From the NCBI RefSeq assembly GCF_001411555.2, contig NC_049912.1, positions 18,274,341 to 18,338,340 of the forward strand: 64,000 nt of DNA. The letters are read 5' to 3'. Both the position numbers and the translations under genes were made by a program. The notes below the pieces were generated by a model. It did no database searches and had not been told where the DNA came from. It saw only the letters and a list, made by a program, of their open reading frames with translations. Below, piece by piece: positions 59,861 through 64,000 of the stretch (positions are counted from its first letter, which is position 1; the number at the start of each line of letters is the position of its first letter). Origin of the DNA: Juglans regia (lineage: Eukaryota; Streptophyta; Magnoliopsida; Fagales; Juglandaceae).

Positions 59861-62600
59861 TTTTAACACTACTGACTTCTTAATTAATTTTCTTATCCAA
59901 GCATGAAATTTAATTGGGAAAGGACCAACTTGCATGTTCGGATAATTAATTCAGAAATTAGTACAATAGAAGGAGAATATGAAGGCCTACTAAGATCAAA
60001 GGCCACTAGTAAAGCTTAGCTCCAAGGACTTTCAAAGGCCAAACCGGATAGAATTCATAAATACATTATCTCTTCATAGTAATAAAGGGGAACACGAGTA
60101 TGAGAAACCTATATTAGAATCAACTAGTTGGATATATAATCCCTCAATATATGATAAAATTATTAATTTATTATCTATTTATAACATGATTTGGGATTTT
60201 AATGAATGTTTATGATCACAACGACGCTTTCCATCCTATATGGGATTTGGGATTTTAATGAATGTATATAAGACATACATGCGGGTAGTTGATATAGAGG
60301 CTACCACCCCTTAGATTTTATTTCTTGTAAATGCCGAGCGGGTAGTCCTCCTAGTACCCAGCTAGCAGAGGCGGGCGGGTCGGGTACGGGGCCTGCCCAA
60401 CATCCCTAGTTTATAACCAATTGTCAAAGTTATTAACCTGTTGTTAGAATAATCGGAGTCAACATGGAATTAATTATTCAGTTTATAATAAGGTAATAAA
60501 TTATTATGTTTTCTTTGATAGGAAATAAGGTAATAAATTAGATATAAAGGAAAGAAGAAGATGAAGCGTTATAGAGGAAAGAATACAAAATATTCTAAAC
60601 TTTTAAAATTCTAATTTGTCTAATATTTATTATCTCAAGCTTTTCAAATATCTTAAACTTAAATAACCTGCAAACCCATGCATTGTCTTTTAATGCATAA
60701 CTATATATATTAATTATAACAAGAACAAAGCTCATGCTTTGAAATTTATATATATATATATTGTGCATGATACATGATCTGTGAGCTAGCTTCAGATGAA
60801 TTTTCTTCAAGGATATTCCTAATTTTGGATAGAGATTCCCTAGAAGTCCCACATGATATTCTATGAAAAAATTCTTTCAATCCCAATCATGACTATTCTG
60901 AAATGATCAATTGACTGATCAGACTTTGTCACATGATCAGTATTTCATTTTAATATATGCAAAGGATAATAAACAAAAATACGATAAATTAAGGTGGATC
61001 ATGTATAGATCGATCATCATCGATCATATTCCAGTTGACTGCAGACAATATATAGAAAATGGCCATATATATAACTTACATGAGTTACTCTGACAGCCTG
61101 CATTCAGGAAATTAGGAATTGTTGTTTCTATGAATTCTATATGCATTTTCATAGATAATATCGATCAGATCAGAAAAATAAGCTGAGATGGCCGGCGGCC
61201 GACATGAATATCATGAACCCTGTTAGGTATATGAGCATGTATTTTACAAGCCGACCCCAAATGTCTCAACCACATACCAACTTCCCACATGGCTACATGT
61301 ATATATAATTATAGTACTGATCTCAAAAAGCCTTAAATCAATTTCCAATTGATGCGCTACCAACTCGATCTTACTCATTCATCATCCAGCATTGAAGTTG
61401 GATATAGACTTTCTGGTTGATGATCATCCATGCATGATTAATATATCACGAAAAAGTTTTTAAATACTCATGGATTATTAATATTACAGATGACGACTGA
61501 TATTCTCATCTTATCATAACATGTTATGTAATTAAAGTGGATTATATATAATATAAATATCAATTTTAATATATAGGCATGACATCCTATATATAAAATG
61601 ATATATTATATGCCGAGCATTAATAAAAATATCTAATAATTATTCATATATATATAAATATAAATGAAACATGAAAAATGTCTTTATGGATCCAATATAT
61701 TTCATTTTTATTGCACAAAATTAAAAGGAATTTCGACAAAAATGACATTTGTTTTTTTTTGCAAAGAAACGTATACATTAATTTCGTCAAGTTTTTACGT
61801 GTATATTATATATACACACATTAATTGTAGTTTTGGATGAGATCCTATCACCTTTTAAGAGAAAAAGCAGTTCAATATTGGTTTGATAATGACGAGCTAC
61901 GTACCAAGCATGTGAATGCCATGTGCATTGTGGAAACTATATGGGGTAGGGGTACCACTTATCCCCCACATGCATGCTTTGTCTCTCATTAGCTCTCTCT
62001 CTCTTTCATGTATATATATATATAAATGGGATATTATTATCTCCCGAAAGTATTCATACTGACGACTCTGCAGATACATAATTATATAATGTCTTTTATT
62101 TTTGGAATTATTAAAAGACATTTTTTTTTTTTTATTGTATTAAAAGACAAATTTCATTCGTTTAAGTTTTGCTTCTTGTGAATAATTTAAAACAATAAAT
62201 AAAGCAACTACATACGTCTAGTGGTAACCAAAAGTACTCGATATTTTAAGACCCAAAAAGAGAAAAAAGTTGCCACATAGGCATGGGCCTGGGCCTTTTC
62301 TTATGCTTGAGGTTTGCCCCATTATTGAAAAGTCCAATTAATACCAAGAATCCAGCCCATTGTCAATACCGACTGGGTAACCGCCCAGCGGCAATACAAG
62401 ATAAAAGGGATTATCATTTCAATTCACTAAGGGATAAACCGTCATATCCATATTTAAATTTGAATAATGAATAACCATTATCGCCAAAAGAACAAGGACG
62501 GTTCATAAAGCTCTATATAAGGGGAGAAATCCGGTACGTGAAAATGATCTGACTTTTGGTATTAAAGAGTTACTTCTCAATCACTAACTTAGGCATCGGA
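59861..62600. other. AT-rich spacer, no gene seen
   Basis: Long AT-rich stretch. A short GC-rich repeat fragment with GGCGGGCGGGTCGGGTACGG ends in CATCCCTAG near 60300-60415 and resembles the edge of a hAT-type repeat. ORFs are short and unsupported. Confidence 0.5.
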
Positions 62601-62679
62601 GGCATTCCCTCAGACCACCAAGCCGTTTTACTCTTTGGTTGGAGGTGGTTGTGAAGTGGTGGCGATGAAACACATCCAT

Positions 62680-63470
62680 AACAGTAACGTTCGAACGTAT
62701 TAGTTGTAACGTTCGCACGTTACTTGTATATATGTTGTGCATCCAAACATCGAACATAATTTTCACCCACATCCAAAATTTGAACCGTTGCACTCAGCCA
62801 TTGAATCCGTCACACACTGCCACCAATCGTCACCACAACTGTCACATAAAATGTTAGTATCCATCTCTCTCCCTTCTATTGTGTTTTTTTTAACGTTTTT
62901 AGGGGGTTTCGGTAACCCATTTGGGGTCGAATTTGTAACTTTATTTTTCAACTACCACAAGTGGTCAATTACCAAATGGCCACCATAGATAGTCTACACT
63001 TAGTGTATAATTTATTTCTACAGTGGTCATTATAAGATTAACATCATATTTGAAGAAATTGGAAATGGCTAAGTCGCCTCAGCCATTTCTGGGTTTAAAC
63101 TTTCAAATGTCCCACTGGCAATGTTCGTACGATCATCTGTACTCCAAACATATGTTAATCTACGTTCGAACATTTATATACTAAAATGTTCGAATGTAAC
63201 GTTTTCCTAGCTGTTTGAATCCTAACGTTTGAACGTAACATTTCTATTGTTTGAACGTTTATGTATACGTTTGAATGTAAGGTCTCGTGGGATGTTTTAG
63301 TCCTAACGTTCGAACGTATACCTGCATAAGTTTGAACGTTAAGTTAAATACGTTCGAATTTACTCGCACGTTCGAATGTATTTACATGAAACATTGGAAT
63401 GCGAACGTTTCATGGGTCTTTTGACTCCTAACGTTATCCTTTTACATTCGAACGTATTTCAGAACAGATT
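62680..63470. repeat. cluster of AACGTTCGAACGTT-like palindromes
   Basis: Around fourteen variants of the palindrome TAACGTTCGAACGTTA occur, e.g. near 62684, 62707, 63165, 63188, 63223, 63250, 63266, 63305, 63330, 63350, 63368, 63400 and 63447; the densest part is 63160-63460. Spacing is irregular, roughly 15-40 bp. The phrase 'gaatcctaacgtt / agtcctaacgtt / gactcctaacgtt' recurs at 63215, 63297 and 63424, hinting at a longer unit of about 80-130 bp. It lies directly upstream of the transposon protein remnant and probably belongs to that element. Confidence 0.75.
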
Positions 63471-63522
63471 ATATTTGTTCCTCTTTATATATATGTATAC
63501 TAATGTTTGTTTTTTTTTGCAG

Positions 63523-64000
63523 AATATGACTCATCCTTTGATAACTAGGAAACGGTGGAGAGAAGAAACCTAAGACACTTCCTAGATAGGCTGTAGAACT
63601 GTTATGGCTGAACACGAAATGTATATTAACGAGTTCGACAAGCTGACATAGGAGGAGAAGAGTCTGAGGTCCATCTTTATTTCCAGAGATTGGACCAACA
63701 TCTACGCATTGAGGGGGAAGATTTACCCCTCCATGGTCCGCGAGTTTTACATGGAGATGCCATCCATGCATCAGGTTGCATCATCTTATACCGTAACTGT
63801 ACGTGTTGTTCAATTCGAGATTTCGGTGGACGCCATTGCCAAGCTACTCAGGGTCCGTCACATATCTGAGGCATCTACTACAGTAGATGCTTAGGCTGAG
63901 GACGCACAAGATGTAGGCACATCTACATCATCTACTGGCCCAATTGAGTCTATTGCTAGATATGTAGACCGGTCAGAAGGCAAGAGGATTGACCAACCTC
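63523..64000 (+). pseudogene. putative plant transposon protein remnant, runs off the window
   Basis: The frame reads HEMYINEFDKLT*EEKSLR, then SIFISRDWTNIYALRGKIYP, SMVREFYMEMPSM, VVQFEISVDAIAKLLRVRHI. This resembles the plant-specific 'putative plant transposon protein' domain (SRDW...YP.LVREFY...V..I...L) found near gypsy-type and other elements. In-frame stops lie near 63651 (TAG) and 63892 (TAG), and after KRWREE near 63571, so it is broken. The frame continues after the last stop as VGTSTSSTGPIESIARYVD to the window end. Function of the intact protein is not established. Confidence 0.6.

Noticed and set aside
61880..62000. Possible microRNA hairpin (TGCATTGTGG ... CCCACATGCATGC)
   Set aside because: Only a short, mismatched stem and no known microRNA sequence.

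Overview
This is nuclear DNA of a woody eudicot. The coding genes are split by GT-AG introns and match plant families, and most of the rest is transposon debris and AT-rich spacer. At least nine copies of a short GAGATGAG/CTCATCTC-rich inverted-repeat element are present; from memory this element is very abundant in Juglandaceae (walnut, hickory) and their relatives, so I infer Fagales, probably Juglandaceae. There are no bacterial, organellar or CRISPR features.

Four protein genes can be assembled exon by exon with intact reading frames. (1) A nine-exon RING-H2 E3 ubiquitin-ligase-like gene on the + strand at 8541-26851, about 800 aa; introns 2 and 5 are swollen by LINE and copia insertions. 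(2) A rhomboid-like RBL14-type gene on the + strand at 37320-39499, two exons, 326 aa, with a C-terminal RanBP2-type zinc finger. (3) Nuclear-encoded chloroplast ribosomal protein uL18c (RPL18) on the + strand at 41469-44818, three exons, 167 aa. (4) A PL1-family pectate lyase on the - strand at 48751-53743, six exons, 428 aa, with a TATA box near 53940. The four have unrelated jobs (ubiquitination, intramembrane proteolysis, plastid translation, cell-wall pectin cleavage); they are ordinary neighbours, not a cluster.

Layout: 1-2033 is the 5' part of a decayed Ty1/copia element on the - strand. 2034-8500 is spacer with a GC-rich minisatellite (3.47-4.14 kb), a C-rich repeat (4.33-5.05 kb) and a run of MITEs. 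8.5-26.9 kb is the RING gene. 28379-33816 is a complete LTR retrotransposon without gag-pol (LARD-like, - strand) bounded by a perfect CTATT duplication; it carries internal tandem repeats and a nested hAT-like element. A second, oppositely oriented copy of that hAT-like element lies at 34361-35057. 35.15-35.47 kb is a strong inverted repeat. 37.3-44.8 kb holds RBL14 and RPL18, and 48.7-53.9 kb the pectate lyase. 54-62.5 kb is AT-rich spacer with MITEs. 62.6-64.0 kb opens a further transposon: a cluster of AACGTTCGAACGTT-like palindromes followed by a broken 'putative plant transposon protein' reading frame that runs off the window.

I found no convincing new biological system. The most unusual signals are: an array with 13 exact copies of the 5' splice-site-like heptamer GGTAAGT in about 930 bp inside the LARD element; the palindrome cluster at 62.7-63.5 kb; and an in-frame duplicated splice donor in the pectate lyase gene that would add 11 residues next to the active-site region.
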